Shown here piece after piece: positions 18,574 through 28,134 of a stretch of DNA of 64,000 nt (position 1 is the stretch's first letter; every line of letters begins with the position of its first letter). The position numbers were made by a program, and so were the translations under genes. The notes under the pieces are model-generated. The model made no database searches. It saw only the letters and a list, made by a program, of their open reading frames with translations, and was not told the origin of the DNA. Origin of the DNA: Hyphomonas atlantica corrig. Lineage in GTDB: Bacteria; Pseudomonadota; Alphaproteobacteria; Caulobacterales; Hyphomonadaceae. Location of the stretch: contig NZ_AWFH01000034.1 of NCBI RefSeq assembly GCF_000682715.1, positions 186,001 to 250,000 of the forward strand, in the 5' to 3' direction.

Positions 18574-21081
18574 GTGCGGGGATTGAAGGGAATTGGATTG
18601 GCGCTGGTTGCGGCGCTGTTCGTGCCGTTTGCATGGGCGCAGACGGGCGATTGGTCGGAAGAGACCGCGGCGCTGGCCTACAAGGACGGCTTTGTTGACC
18701 TTTACCTCGATGCGGAAGGCGGGCGCGTTCTGGTCGCGCTGCCTAAGCCTGATGAAGACGGCGTATCCCTTCGCGCCATTCAGGCGACGGGGCTGACGGC
18801 GGGCCTCGGCTCCAATCCGATCGGCCTAGACCGGGGACGCGCCAATGCCGGCGAGATCGTGGCCTTCCGCAAGGTTGGTGAGAAGGTCGTTGCGGAGATC
18901 GAGAACTGGGCCTATCGCGCGAGCGCGGACAATCCGCTGGAGCGCAAGGCGGTGAGGGATTCCTTTGCGCGGAGTTTTGTCTGGTCGGGTGAGATCCTCG
19001 GCACCGGGCCTGAGGGCGAATTGCTGGTGGACCTGTCGACCTATCTGACGCGCGACACGATGGATGTGCGCGCCACCCTGAAACAACACCCCAAGGGCGG
19101 CGCGTTTCAGGTGTCAAAGGATCTGTCCATGCCGGATGTGTCGGCTGCGCTGGCCTTTCCCGATAATGTCGAGTTAGACGCCTTCCTGACGCTGACCAGT
19201 GATGAACCAAAAGCAGAAGTCTGGGCGACGGCGGCGGATGCGCGGTCCGTGACCCTTGTGCAGCACACCTCGCTCGTGCGCTTGCCGGATGATGGTTACG
19301 CGCCGCGCATGTTCGATCCGCGCAGCGGCGCGATTGACGTCGGCTATTATGATTTCTCTGCGCCACTGACCGGGCAAGTCGGCCAGTCCTTTGCTCGCCG
19401 GTTTCGCCTGCAGAAACAGGACCCGACCGCAGAGTTCAGCCCGGCGAAAGAGCCGATCGTCTTCTATGTCGACTCAGGGGCACCGCAGGAAATCCGCGAC
19501 GCTCTGACTGAGGGGGCGTCTTGGTGGGCCGACGCTTTTGAAGCGGCGGGCTTCCCCGATTCCTACCGTGTTGAAGTGCTTCCAGAGGGCGCGCATCCAT
19601 TGGACGTGCGTTACAATGTGATCCAGTGGGTGCACCGCCAGACGCGTGGCTGGTCTTATGGGGGCGGCCTGACCGATCCGCGTACGGGCGAAATGCTGAA
19701 GGCAAACGTTATCCTCGGCAGTCAGCGCGTGCGGCAGGACCGCATGATCTTCGAAGGTCTTGCTGGCGCGGAAAAGACCGGCACAGGCGAGGCGAATGAT
19801 CCCGTGCAAATTGCGCTGTCACGCATTCGGCAACTGTCGGCGCATGAGGTGGGCCATACGCTCGGCTTCGCGCATAATTTCGCGGCGTCGTCGAATGATC
19901 GCGCTTCGGTGATGGATTATCCCGCGCCATTCGTGCGCGTCGGGCAGGGCGGTGATCTCGATTTCTCCGCTGCCTATGATGTGGGTATCGGTGAGTGGGA
20001 CAAGGTTACCACGATGTGGCTCTATCGGCAGTATCCGGAAGGTGTCGACGAGAATGCGGCGGGGGACGCCCTGCTTGAGTCCGCACGCGCCAGCGGGCTG
20101 CGCTATATTGATGATCCGCAAGGGCGCGGCGTCGGTACGGCGCATCCCTATGCCAGCGTTTGGGACAATGGCGCAGACCCCGTCGCGTCGTTGTTGAATG
20201 TGATGCAGGTGCGCGATGTCGCACTGGAAAACTTCGGTTTGAACGTGTTGCAGTCCGGGGAGCCGACCTCACGCCTGCGCGCGGTGATCGTGCCGATCTA
20301 CCTTTACCATCGGTATCAGGTGAATGCGGCCGCCAAGATGATTGGCGGGTATGAGTTCCATTATGCCGAAACCGGTGAGGCGGATGCCGCCGGTGCGCCG
20401 GTCCCGGCCAGTCAGCAACGCGCAGCGCTGGACGCGCTGGTGGCGACGCTCGACCCAGTGGTGCTGGACCTGCCGAACGATACGCTCGACCTGTTGACGC
20501 CGCCGCTTGTGTCTTTCCGAGGCGCGGGTGCGGGGGCCGAGTATTTCCCGGGCGAGACGGGCGCGATGTTTGACCTGCTGACGGCAGCGGATACGTCCGC
20601 GTCGCAGACTTTGAGTGCGCTCTTTCATCCCCAGCGTGTCGCTCGCCTGATTGAAACGCAGCGACGAGATGCGGGCGCGCTTGGCTATGGCGAGGTTCTC
20701 GCCAAGGTCGAGGCGACGCTGTTCGTTGGTGCGGAGACACCAAGACAAGCGGGCATTCTCCACCGGGAGCAAATCCGCTATGTTTCTACCCTGATTGAAC
20801 TGTCTGCATCATCAGCAGCGACGCCCGCGGCGGTAGCTCAGACAAATGCGTATCTGAGTTCGCTGAAAGACCGACTCTCGAAACGTCAGCGCCGGATGGC
20901 GGCCAGCGACACTGCTGTGCGCGCTGAGCTTGGCCGTCGTATCGCGGCGCATCTGGATCGGCCGTCACCTGCTGCGTTGCCGTCGTCGTCAGCGGTGGAC
21001 ATTCCACCGGGCAGCCCGATTGGGGCTGGCAGTGCGGAATCGTGCTGGCATTGCAATACGGTGCTTGGGCCTCTCCAGTGA
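18574..21081 (+). CDS. Secreted zinc-dependent metalloprotease (metzincin-like, DUF5117-type)
   Basis: An 835-residue secreted protease. A signal peptide occupies about residues 1-22 (ALVAALFVPFAWA-QT). The zinc signature HEVGHTLGFAHN near residue 427 is the HExxHxxGxxH metzincin motif, followed by the Met-turn SVMDYP about 14 residues later. The long N-terminal region matches the DUF5117/DUF5118-type periplasmic proteases. The start is a GTG with GGAAGAGG upstream. The substrate is unknown; the family is common in aquatic alphaproteobacteria and Bacteroidetes. Confidence 0.9.
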   Translation: MRGLKGIGLALVAALFVPFAWAQTGDWSEETAALAYKDGFVDLYLDAEGGRVLVALPKPDEDGVSLRAIQATGLTAGLGSNPIGLDRGRANAGEIVAFRKVGEKVVAEIENWAYRASADNPLERKAVRDSFARSFVWSGEILGTGPEGELLVDLSTYLTRDTMDVRATLKQHPKGGAFQVSKDLSMPDVSAALAFPDNVELDAFLTLTSDEPKAEVWATAADARSVTLVQHTSLVRLPDDGYAPRMFDPRSGAIDVGYYDFSAPLTGQVGQSFARRFRLQKQDPTAEFSPAKEPIVFYVDSGAPQEIRDALTEGASWWADAFEAAGFPDSYRVEVLPEGAHPLDVRYNVIQWVHRQTRGWSYGGGLTDPRTGEMLKANVILGSQRVRQDRMIFEGLAGAEKTGTGEANDPVQIALSRIRQLSAHEVGHTLGFAHNFAASSNDRASVMDYPAPFVRVGQGGDLDFSAAYDVGIGEWDKVTTMWLYRQYPEGVDENAAGDALLESARASGLRYIDDPQGRGVGTAHPYASVWDNGADPVASLLNVMQVRDVALENFGLNVLQSGEPTSRLRAVIVPIYLYHRYQVNAAAKMIGGYEFHYAETGEADAAGAPVPASQQRAALDALVATLDPVVLDLPNDTLDLLTPPLVSFRGAGAGAEYFPGETGAMFDLLTAADTSASQTLSALFHPQRVARLIETQRRDAGALGYGEVLAKVEATLFVGAETPRQAGILHREQIRYVSTLIELSASSAATPAAVAQTNAYLSSLKDRLSKRQRRMAASDTAVRAELGRRIAAHLDRPSPAALPSSSAVDIPPGSPIGAGSAESCWHCNTVLGPLQ

Positions 21082-21168
21082 TGCTTCCCTTGCGGAAGGC
21101 GTTTCCCGTTTTGGTGAGCCGCTGTAAACTTCCCGTATAGAGGCCAAAAGGCCCGACGGGAGGAAAGC

Positions 21169-22008
21169 ATGAACATCGAGGAACTGCCCGGCGTCGGCGC
21201 AGAGATTACCGGCGTCGATCTGCGTCGTCTCACCGAACATGAATTCGAGAATATCCGCACAGCCTATGCAGAGCATGGGGTGATCTTCTTCCGGGATCAG
21301 GAGCTGACCGAGCGGGACCATATCCGGTTTGCCGAGCGCTGGGCTCCGATCAATGTGAATCGGTTCTTCGCGGCCCACCCCGAGCATCCGCAGATCGCGA
21401 TGGTGGTGAAAGAGAAAGACCAGAGAGACAATATCGGTGGCGGATGGCACACGGATCATTCCTACGATGTCGAGCCGGCGATGGGTTCGATCCTCGTTGC
21501 GCGTGACCTGCCAGAAACCGGTGGGGACACGTTCTTTGCCAGCATGTGCCGCGCCTATGATGCCCTGGACGAGGATATGAAAACGCGTCTGAAAGACATG
21601 AGAGCCGTTCATTCTGCGCATCATATCTTCGGGACCGGAAGGGAGACCTATTACAACACAACCGATGCGGGCGGGAACCGGATTGGCAATGCGGCGGCCG
21701 CAGATGTGCTGGAAGACGTGACGCATCCCATCGTGATCACGCACCCGCTCAGCGGCAAGAAGGCGCTCTACGTCAATCCAGCCTTCACGACCGGTATCGT
21801 CGGCATGGCGCAAGAGGAATCGAAGGAATTGCTCTCCACACTCTACGCGCATGCGATGCAGCAGGAATTTGCGCATCGGTTCAAATGGCAGCCCGGATCG
21901 GTTGCGTTCTGGGACAATCGCGCGACCTGGCACTGGGCCCTCAATGACTATCACGGCCAGCGGCGCGTCATGCATCGTATCACGCTGGAAGGCTGTGCTC
22001 TGCATTGA
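21169..22008 (+). CDS. TauD/TfdA-family 2-oxoglutarate dioxygenase
   Basis: A 279-residue Fe(II)/2-oxoglutarate dioxygenase. The facial triad is HTD in GGGWHTDHSYD (near residue 95) plus the distal His in NDYHGQRRVMHRI near the end. The trailing Arg in the same motif binds 2-oxoglutarate. The segment KKALYVNPAFTTGIVG is typical of TauD/TfdA enzymes. The substrate is not predictable (taurine, chlorophenoxy acids and other acids are known for relatives). It is followed after 112 bases by an enoyl-CoA hydratase/isomerase-family gene. Confidence 0.9.
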   Translation: MNIEELPGVGAEITGVDLRRLTEHEFENIRTAYAEHGVIFFRDQELTERDHIRFAERWAPINVNRFFAAHPEHPQIAMVVKEKDQRDNIGGGWHTDHSYDVEPAMGSILVARDLPETGGDTFFASMCRAYDALDEDMKTRLKDMRAVHSAHHIFGTGRETYYNTTDAGGNRIGNAAAADVLEDVTHPIVITHPLSGKKALYVNPAFTTGIVGMAQEESKELLSTLYAHAMQQEFAHRFKWQPGSVAFWDNRATWHWALNDYHGQRRVMHRITLEGCALH

Positions 22009-22120
22009 CCCCGCGCTGACAGGAGCCTTCGCTCCGGGCTTGATCGGCGGCCCGACGCCTGTAGGGGTAGTGTCGCAGATACGAGACCAGCGAGGGCTGG
22101 CGGAGACGAAGGGATAGACT

Positions 22121-23185
22121 ATGTCGAATGAGGTATCGGTCAGCGTCCGTCGCGGCGTGGGCCGCATCACGCTGACGCGTCCAAAGGCGCTGCATGCGCT
22201 GAATGCTCCAATGTGCGAGACAATTCTGGCGGCGCTGGAGCGCTGGGCCGACGATCCGACTGTCTATCTTGTGATGATTGACCATGAAGCCGATACGCGT
22301 GGCTTCTGTGCAGGCGGCGATATTCGCATGCTGGCCGAAAGCGGCGCCGGCGATGCCAGCGAGGCGCGTGCCTTTTTCAACGTCGAGTATCGCATGAACG
22401 CCGCGCTGAAGACGTTCCCGAAGCCTGTGCTGGCCGTAATGGATGGCGTGACCATGGGTGGAGGCGTCGGCTTGTCTGTGCATGGCTCGCACCGCGTGGC
22501 GACCGAGCGCACCCTGTTTGCCATGCCCGAAACCGGAATTGGCCTGTTTCCTGATGTCGGGGGTGGTTGGTTCCTGCCGCGCCTGTCCGGCGAACTCGGT
22601 ACCTGGCTGGCGCTGACCGGCGCGCGCCTCAAGGGCAGTGACGTCGCCGCGGCGCGCGTTGCGACGCACTACTTGCCATCGGAACTGATTGCGAACCTAA
22701 AGAAGCAGATCGACGCCGCCGATTTCTCAGTCGGCGCTGCCGAGATGCTGAACGAGATCCTGCGCGGACTGACCCATGCCGTGCCGCCCGGCAGTTTCGA
22801 GGCGCACCGTGATGTCATCGATACATGTTTTGCCAAGGACACTGCCGAAGAGATTGTTGCAGCGCTTGAGGCCAATGGCGATGACTGGGCCGCCGAGCAG
22901 GTCGCCACGCTGCGCACGAAATCCCCGGAGACCGTGAAGGTTGCGCTACGCCAGGTACGTGAAGGCGGCAAGATGGCGACATTCGAAGACAATATGCGCA
23001 TGGAATACCGTATCGGGTGGCGCAAGGTGCAAAGCCATGACTTCCTTGAGGGCGTGCGCGCCGTGATCATCGACAAGGACAATGATCCGAAATGGCGGCC
23101 TTCACGGCTCGAAGATGTCAGCGACGAAGACATCGCCAAGTATTTCGAGCCGCTTGGCCCCGATGAATTGACCTTCGGGGATTGA
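22121..23185 (+). CDS. 3-hydroxyisobutyryl-CoA hydrolase-like enoyl-CoA hydratase/isomerase protein
   Basis: A 354-residue crotonase-fold enzyme. GFCAGGDIRMLAESG near residue 62 and VMDGVTMGGGVGLSVHGSHRV near residue 106 form the oxyanion-hole region. The Glu and Asp in FAMPETGIGLFPDVGGGWFLPR are the residues that identify 3-hydroxyisobutyryl-CoA hydrolases rather than simple enoyl-CoA hydratases, and the extended C-terminal region (length ~350) fits too. It would release 3-hydroxyisobutyrate in valine catabolism. Confidence 0.88.
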   Translation: MSNEVSVSVRRGVGRITLTRPKALHALNAPMCETILAALERWADDPTVYLVMIDHEADTRGFCAGGDIRMLAESGAGDASEARAFFNVEYRMNAALKTFPKPVLAVMDGVTMGGGVGLSVHGSHRVATERTLFAMPETGIGLFPDVGGGWFLPRLSGELGTWLALTGARLKGSDVAAARVATHYLPSELIANLKKQIDAADFSVGAAEMLNEILRGLTHAVPPGSFEAHRDVIDTCFAKDTAEEIVAALEANGDDWAAEQVATLRTKSPETVKVALRQVREGGKMATFEDNMRMEYRIGWRKVQSHDFLEGVRAVIIDKDNDPKWRPSRLEDVSDEDIAKYFEPLGPDELTFGD

Positions 23186-23244
23186 GCTTTACCGCCGGGT
23201 CAGAGTACTCACACTTCTGGGTAAATGGCTGATCAGGAGTGACC

Positions 23245-23955
23245 ATGCGCGGGCAAGTATTGAAAGCAGACACGGCTGACGGGCTCGGCATCATCCTTGG
23301 TGATGATGGCCAGCGCTATCGCTTCTCGCAGGCGCAGGTCCGTGACGACAGCCGATTGGCTCAAGGCCATGTGGTGGATTTCATTGGCATGGGAGATGAG
23401 GCGCGCGACATCTACATGCTGAAGGCGGCGGCTGATACACCTGCGCCAGCCGCTTCGGCGCCTCAACGGGCGGCGGCGTCCGCGACATATGCCGCGCCAG
23501 CCTATGCTCACACACCGGCAGTGAAGAGTGACGGCATCTGGACCTATTTCCTGAGAACTCTTTCGAAGAACTATTTCCAGTTCAATGGCCGCGCCCGCCG
23601 TCAGGAGTATTGGGGCTATATTCTCTTCTATCTACTTGCATTCATTGTCACGATTATTCTGGATACGATCCTGACACTCTCGATCTTTGGAATTGAAGAT
23701 GCGGATGATGGTTACTTCCTGCCGCTCTTCACCGGGCTCTGGCTGCTCTACAACATCATTCCCGGCATCGCTGTAACCGTGCGGCGGTTCCACGACCAGG
23801 ATCTGTCCGGTTGGATGTATCTGCTGAACTTCATTCCGTATGTCGGTGGCCTCGTCGTGTTTGTCTTCATGTTGATCGACAGCCGGGCTGAAGAAAATGT
23901 TCACGGCCCGAGCCCCAAATATCAGGGCCACAGCGCCGCAGACGCGTTCGCCTGA
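23245..23955 (+). CDS. DUF805 inner-membrane protein with soluble N-terminal domain
   Basis: A 236-residue protein. The N-terminal ~70 residues (MRGQVLKADTADGLGIILGDDGQRYRFSQ...) form a small beta-rich domain. An Ala/Pro linker leads to a DUF805 module with the diagnostic NGRARRQEYWGYILFYLLAF and RRFHDQDLSGWMYLLNFIPYVG motifs and about four membrane helices. Function is unknown. The start at 23245 has AGGAG just upstream; a GTG at 23239 is less likely because it would overlap that site. Confidence 0.85.
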   Translation: MRGQVLKADTADGLGIILGDDGQRYRFSQAQVRDDSRLAQGHVVDFIGMGDEARDIYMLKAAADTPAPAASAPQRAAASATYAAPAYAHTPAVKSDGIWTYFLRTLSKNYFQFNGRARRQEYWGYILFYLLAFIVTIILDTILTLSIFGIEDADDGYFLPLFTGLWLLYNIIPGIAVTVRRFHDQDLSGWMYLLNFIPYVGGLVVFVFMLIDSRAEENVHGPSPKYQGHSAADAFA

Positions 23956-23997
23956 ACGAATACGCTCAATATTGAACATCGCAGGCGGGCCCAATTC

Positions 23998-24013
23998 GTT
24001 ACGCAAAAGTAAC
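23998..24013. promoter_or_regulatory. Inverted repeat upstream of MarR gene
   Basis: GTTAC-N6-GTAAC lies in the 190-base gap before the MarR gene. A distant pair of TTAAC/GTTAA-like words follows at 24012-24040. It is a possible regulator site; nothing more can be said from sequence. Confidence 0.25.
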
Positions 24014-24099
24014 GGTTAATGTATTCGGCCGTTTGTTAACCTTCTACTCTTGTAGAAAGGGTATGCTTATCAATTCATTAGGAATGATCATGTACTTCT

Positions 24100-24137
24100 A
24101 CTCAAACTACAACAAAAGTTGAGTGAATAATTGAGTG
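24100..24137. promoter_or_regulatory. Candidate MarR operator region (three TTGAGT words)
   Basis: ACTCAA at 24100-24105 and TTGAGT at 24119-24124 form an inverted repeat, and a further TTGAGTG follows at 24131-24137, exactly 12 bases after the previous one. All lie just upstream of the MarR start codon, where autoregulatory sites usually sit. Confidence 0.4.
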
Positions 24138-24146
24138 GTGGTGAAA

Positions 24147-24641
24147 ATGATGATTGCTGAAACGCAGGAAACTGCGAACTCTTCGTTGGGCGAATCTTTC
24201 CTGAAGTCTTTGTCTTTGCTTGAACAGGCGCACCGTCGTCTTCATGATGTTGTGAAGGACGATCTGGAGCGCGGTGGCGAACGGTCGCTGACAGGCGTTC
24301 AGGCGCTGCTGCTGTACGAAATTGGCGAAGGTGAAGCCCCGGCTTCCGTTCTGCGTGCCCGCGGTGCTTTTGCCGGAACAAGCCTGTCTTACAACGTCAA
24401 GAAGCTTCAGGAAGGCGGCTATCTGATCCAGACCCGCTCTGAGGATGACAAGCGCACCGTGACGCTGAGCCTTACCGAGCGCGGCCTGAAAGTGCGCAAG
24501 CGCGTAGAGGCCCTGTTTGAAAAGCAGGCTGGCGCGCTGGAGCCAACCGCCAGTGTCCGTCCGGATGACCTTTCGCAACTCAACAAGACCATCTCGCGCC
24601 TGGAGCGCTTCTGGTCTGACCAGATCCGTTTCCGCCTCTAA
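24147..24641 (+). CDS. MarR family winged-helix transcriptional regulator
   Basis: A 164-residue regulator. The winged helix is readable as LTGVQALLLYEIGEGEAPASVL, then AGTSLSYNVKKLQEGGYLIQTRSEDDKRTVTLSLTERG, where the DKR wing motif is typical of MarR. The protein is flanked by helical dimerisation segments. A chain of GTG and ATG codons precedes the core; I used the ATG at 24147. Three TTGAGT words lie directly upstream. A strong terminator follows at 24669, so it is monocistronic. Confidence 0.87.
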   Translation: MMIAETQETANSSLGESFLKSLSLLEQAHRRLHDVVKDDLERGGERSLTGVQALLLYEIGEGEAPASVLRARGAFAGTSLSYNVKKLQEGGYLIQTRSEDDKRTVTLSLTERGLKVRKRVEALFEKQAGALEPTASVRPDDLSQLNKTISRLERFWSDQIRFRL

Positions 24642-24668
24642 GGCTCGGATCGAAGATACACTGACAAG

Positions 24669-24698
24669 AGCCCTCGTCTTGATCCGCGAGGGCTTTTT
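24669..24698 (+). terminator. Rho-independent terminator
   Basis: The perfect stem AGCCCTCG / CGAGGGCT with a 10-base loop is followed by five T in total, 28 bases after the MarR stop. Confidence 0.88.
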
Positions 24699-24759
24699 CA
24701 TGCGCGCAACGAGAAAGAAAGTGGTTTTCAACCGGTGATTTCTTGCTATTCCCAATTGA

Positions 24760-25446
24760 ATGAGGGCGTTCGGGGTATTGGGATTGGTGCTGGCTTGGCC
24801 AGACGTGGCATTTGCCGGGCCATGGGCTCAGGCACCTGGCGATTGGTATGCTTCTGCTACGATCACTCAGGAAGAGCTCGAAGGCATTCGTGGCAACCGG
24901 GTTGAGTTGTACGGCGAGTATGGCTTTGCGCGCAATTGGACCGTCACGGCGAAGTCAGAGGCCGTCGCCTATGAACTTGGCGGTCAGTTCGACAAGGAAT
25001 TCTGGCGCGGCACGCTCCGCCGCCAGCTCGTCTCCCATAAGGGGTGGGCTGTGGGCGTTGAAGGCGGTGTGGTCCACGGCAATTCTCTGGGCGGCGTGTT
25101 TGCGTGCGATGAATGGGGCGCTGAGCTTCGCGTGAGCGGCGGCCTGTCCGGTGTGCGCGGCGGACGAAACTTCTACACGTTCGCGGATCTCGTCACGATC
25201 CGGCATGAAGATGGCTGCGCACGGCAACGCGCAGAGTTTGGCTATGGTGTCGATCTCTGGCGCAGCATCTTCCTCAGCCAGCAACTCTGGATCGAGCGCG
25301 GCAACAAATCTGCTGATTCAAACAAGTATGAGACGAAGCTAGGCTACCATTTCGATTGGGCAGACCTGGCTGTCGGATATCGGGAAGAGTTCGCCGGAGA
25401 CTTTGATGAGCATTCTGTGTTGCTCTCCATCGTCTTCCGGCGCTGA
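24760..25446 (+). CDS. Secreted beta-rich hypothetical protein (outer-membrane type)
   Basis: A 228-residue protein with a short signal peptide (LGLVLAWPDVAFA-GP). It is followed by alternating amphipathic strands such as RVELYGEYGFARNWTVTAKSEAVAY, AVGVEGGVVHGN and TKLGYHFDWADLAVGYREEF, the pattern of a small outer-membrane beta-barrel. It ends SVLLSIVFRR, with an aromatic residue near the C-terminus. The function is unknown. It is convergent with the cytochrome gene at 25465. Confidence 0.72.
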   Translation: MRAFGVLGLVLAWPDVAFAGPWAQAPGDWYASATITQEELEGIRGNRVELYGEYGFARNWTVTAKSEAVAYELGGQFDKEFWRGTLRRQLVSHKGWAVGVEGGVVHGNSLGGVFACDEWGAELRVSGGLSGVRGGRNFYTFADLVTIRHEDGCARQRAEFGYGVDLWRSIFLSQQLWIERGNKSADSNKYETKLGYHFDWADLAVGYREEFAGDFDEHSVLLSIVFRR

Positions 25447-25464
25447 CTCTCCCCTGTCGCTCCC

Positions 25465-26031
25465 CTATTCGGCAGGGGCCTCTTCCGCTGCAGGGGCGGC
25501 CTCTGGCACGTATCCTGTCTCGCTCATCAAATAGGCAACCACGGCGATCCGGTCGTCAGGCTTGCGGACGCCTGCAAACGTCATGCGGTTGCCGGGCAGG
25601 AAAGTGCGCGGGTTTTCCAGCCAATGTTCCACCTGATCCGGGGTCCAGGTGAAATCGGCTTCCTGAAGTGCGGGAGAATAGGTGAAGTCTTCCAGCGCGC
25701 CAGCTTCGCGACCGAACAGGCCGTGAAGGTTTGGTCCGACGAGGTGTCCGCCACCTTCGGCGGTGATGTGGCAAGACTGGCAGAGTTTCCAGGTGCGGCG
25801 ACCGCGCGCATAATCGGCCGTGTTGTACGGCGCGGGCAGGGCGGCGAATGGCGACGTTGCATCGGCAGCCGCTTCGGTGACCGCGGCAGGCGTTGTTTCT
25901 GGGGCAGTGGATGCAGCGGGGGCTTCAGCTTGCGGTGCTGCCGGGGCTGCGTCCGATGCGGGCGCATCAGAGCCTCCGCAGGCTGTCAGCAGAAGTGCGG
26001 AGGCAAAAGCGAGGGAAATAGTCGTCTTCAT
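25465..26031 (-). CDS. Lipoprotein c-type cytochrome
   Basis: A 188-residue protein. The lipoprotein signal is MKTTISLAFASALLLTAC, with Cys18 as the lipid site. A long Ala/Pro/Glu-rich linker leads to a monoheme domain with KLCQSCHITAEGGG (CxxCH) and the distal Met in PGNRMTFAGV, matching class I cytochrome c. It resembles the membrane-tethered cytochromes of alphaproteobacteria. It probably shuttles electrons to a terminal oxidase at the periplasmic face. The start is the ATG at 26031; the frame upstream has no ribosome site. Confidence 0.88.
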   Translation of the reverse strand: MKTTISLAFASALLLTACGGSDAPASDAAPAAPQAEAPAASTAPETTPAAVTEAAADATSPFAALPAPYNTADYARGRRTWKLCQSCHITAEGGGHLVGPNLHGLFGREAGALEDFTYSPALQEADFTWTPDQVEHWLENPRTFLPGNRMTFAGVRKPDDRIAVVAYLMSETGYVPEAAPAAEEAPAE

Positions 26032-26195
26032 GAGAGAATAGGGCTCCAGGATATATCCAGCCGCACTTTGTGGGGTAACCAAGCGTAAAGCAACCGGCCT
26101 GCGTCAACTGGACGCCCGATGGCAGATGCTGTCATACAAGCAGGTGTCTGAGGCGGGGCAGGGACAAAGCCCCTGCACCGCGTTATCCTGAGCAG

Positions 26196-28121
26196 ATGGC
26201 TGATTCCCTTCGATCCCGCCCGGAAATTCGCAAACTTCCCCCCGACGTCGTGAACCGTATCGCGGCGGGCGAGGTCGTTGAGCGCCCGGCAGCAGCGGTT
26301 AAGGAATTGGTGGAGAATGCGCTCGACGCAGGTGCGCGGCGCATTTCTATTTCGATCGAGGCTGGAGGCCTGAAGCGCATCATCATCGAGGATGATGGCT
26401 GTGGCATGTCCGCCGACGATTTGCTGGTCGCGCTGGAACGGCATGCAACCTCAAAACTCGTGCCGGATGCGGGCGGGCGTGTTGACCTGCTGAACATCCA
26501 TACGATGGGCTTCCGGGGCGAAGCGCTGCCGTCAATTGCGTCAGTCAGCCGGTGTAGCATCTCGTCCCGTGCGGCGGGTGAGGATGCTGCCGAAGTTTTT
26601 GTCGAAGCGGGACGAATGGAAGGCCCCCGCCCGGCGGCCTTCACGGGGCGCGGTGAAACGGGCACGCGGATCGAGGTGCGCGATCTGTTTTACGCAACCC
26701 CCGCCCGCTTGAAGTTCATGAAAGGCGAGCGCGCCGAGAGCATGGCCGTGACGGATACGGTCAAGCGTCTGGCGATGGCGAATCCGCATGTCGCGTTCTC
26801 TTTGGAGAATAACGGGCGCAACTCGCTCAGATACGGCGCCGAGGCTGAAGGTGCGTCTGGTCAACTTGCCCGTTTGGGCGCCATCATGGGACGGGATTTC
26901 CGCGAGAATGCGCTGGAGATTGATGCCGAGCGCGAAGGTGTACGTCTTAGCGGCTTTGCAGGGCTGCCCACGCTGAACCGTGGTAATGCGCAGATGCAAT
27001 TCCTGTTCGTGAATGGACGGCCCGTTAAGGACCGCATGCTGAATGGCGTGATCCGCGCGGCCTATCAGGATTTTCTTGCGCGGGACCGGCATCCGCTCGC
27101 AGCGCTGTTCGTGGACCTTGATCCGGAATATGTGGATGTGAACGTGCACCCGGCGAAGACCGAAGTACGCTTCCGCGACGCCGGGAATGTGCGGGGGCTG
27201 ATGATTGGGGCACTGCGCCATGCGCTTGCCGCCGCCGGACATCGCGCCTCGACCACGGTGGCGAACTATGCGCTCGGCAAGGTTAAGATTGAAGAGGCGA
27301 CCTCGCCCAATCTCTGGTCGGTCCCGTCCGCGCCGGAGCGTCAGGCGTCGCCCTCTTCCTATTATCGCCAGCCGGTCGGACCGGATCTGGATCAGCCGCT
27401 TCCGCCTTCTGGCATGGAGACACCACCGCCCCATATGCATGGTCTGAGTGAAGCGCCGCCGCCGATCTACCGGCACGATGCGGCACCTTCGGCGCGGGTT
27501 GAGCCCGATGCAGGCGCTACGCATGGGGCGCAGCCGGACTTTCCGCTCGGTGTCGCACGGGCGCAGCTGCATGAGACCTATGTAATCGCACAGACGGCAG
27601 ATGGAATTGTCATCGTTGACCAGCACGCTGCGCATGAGCGCCTCGTCTACGAAGACATGAAGCGCCAGATGGCGGCGGGCGGTGTGAAACGACAGGCGCT
27701 GCTGATTCCAGATGTGGTGGAGCTCTCTGAGGATGAGGCCGCCCGGGTGCTGGAGCGTGCAGAGGAACTGGCTGAACTTGGCCTGGAGATCGAGCCATTC
27801 GGTTCAGGGGCGATCTGTGTGCGGGCGACCCCGGCCCTGTTCGGTGAGATGGATGCGATGGGATTGATCCGCGACCTTGCTGACGATTTTGCGGAGTATG
27901 ATGCGGGTCTAGCGCTCAAGGAGCGGTTTGAGGAAGTCATGGGCAACATGGCATGCCGCGGATCGGTCCGGGCCGGGCGTCGTCTGAACGGTGAAGAGAT
28001 GAATGCGCTGCTTCGTCAGATGGAGGCCACTCCACATTCCGGGCAATGCAATCATGGCAGGCCCACCTATGTGGAACTGAAGCTTGCGGATATCGAACGC
28101 TTGTTTGGGCGTCGTGGTTAG
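26196..28121 (+). CDS. mutL: DNA mismatch repair protein MutL
   Basis: A 641-residue MutL that couples mismatch recognition by MutS to strand incision. The GHKL ATPase domain shows [32 protein letters not shown] and [14 protein letters not shown]. The C-terminal dimerisation domain contains [12 protein letters not shown], an exact match to the DQHA(X)2E(X)4E endonuclease motif, together with ACRGSVRAG and CNHGRP. Thus it probably nicks DNA itself, as in organisms without MutH. The proline-rich middle is the variable linker. It is followed by a HAD gene after 13 bases. Confidence 0.96.
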   Translation: MADSLRSRPEIRKLPPDVVNRIAAGEVVERPAAAVKELVENALDAGARRISISIEAGGLKRIIIEDDGCGMSADDLLVALERHATSKLVPDAGGRVDLLNIHTMGFRGEALPSIASVSRCSISSRAAGEDAAEVFVEAGRMEGPRPAAFTGRGETGTRIEVRDLFYATPARLKFMKGERAESMAVTDTVKRLAMANPHVAFSLENNGRNSLRYGAEAEGASGQLARLGAIMGRDFRENALEIDAEREGVRLSGFAGLPTLNRGNAQMQFLFVNGRPVKDRMLNGVIRAAYQDFLARDRHPLAALFVDLDPEYVDVNVHPAKTEVRFRDAGNVRGLMIGALRHALAAAGHRASTTVANYALGKVKIEEATSPNLWSVPSAPERQASPSSYYRQPVGPDLDQPLPPSGMETPPPHMHGLSEAPPPIYRHDAAPSARVEPDAGATHGAQPDFPLGVARAQLHETYVIAQTADGIVIVDQHAAHERLVYEDMKRQMAAGGVKRQALLIPDVVELSEDEAARVLERAEELAELGLEIEPFGSGAICVRATPALFGEMDAMGLIRDLADDFAEYDAGLALKERFEEVMGNMACRGSVRAGRRLNGEEMNALLRQMEATPHSGQCNHGRPTYVELKLADIERLFGRRG

Positions 28122-28134
28122 GAAAACGAGCGGC

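Noticed and set aside
26541-27635. A 364-residue minus-strand frame inside mutL
   Set aside because: It is antisense to a well-supported mutL with all motifs.
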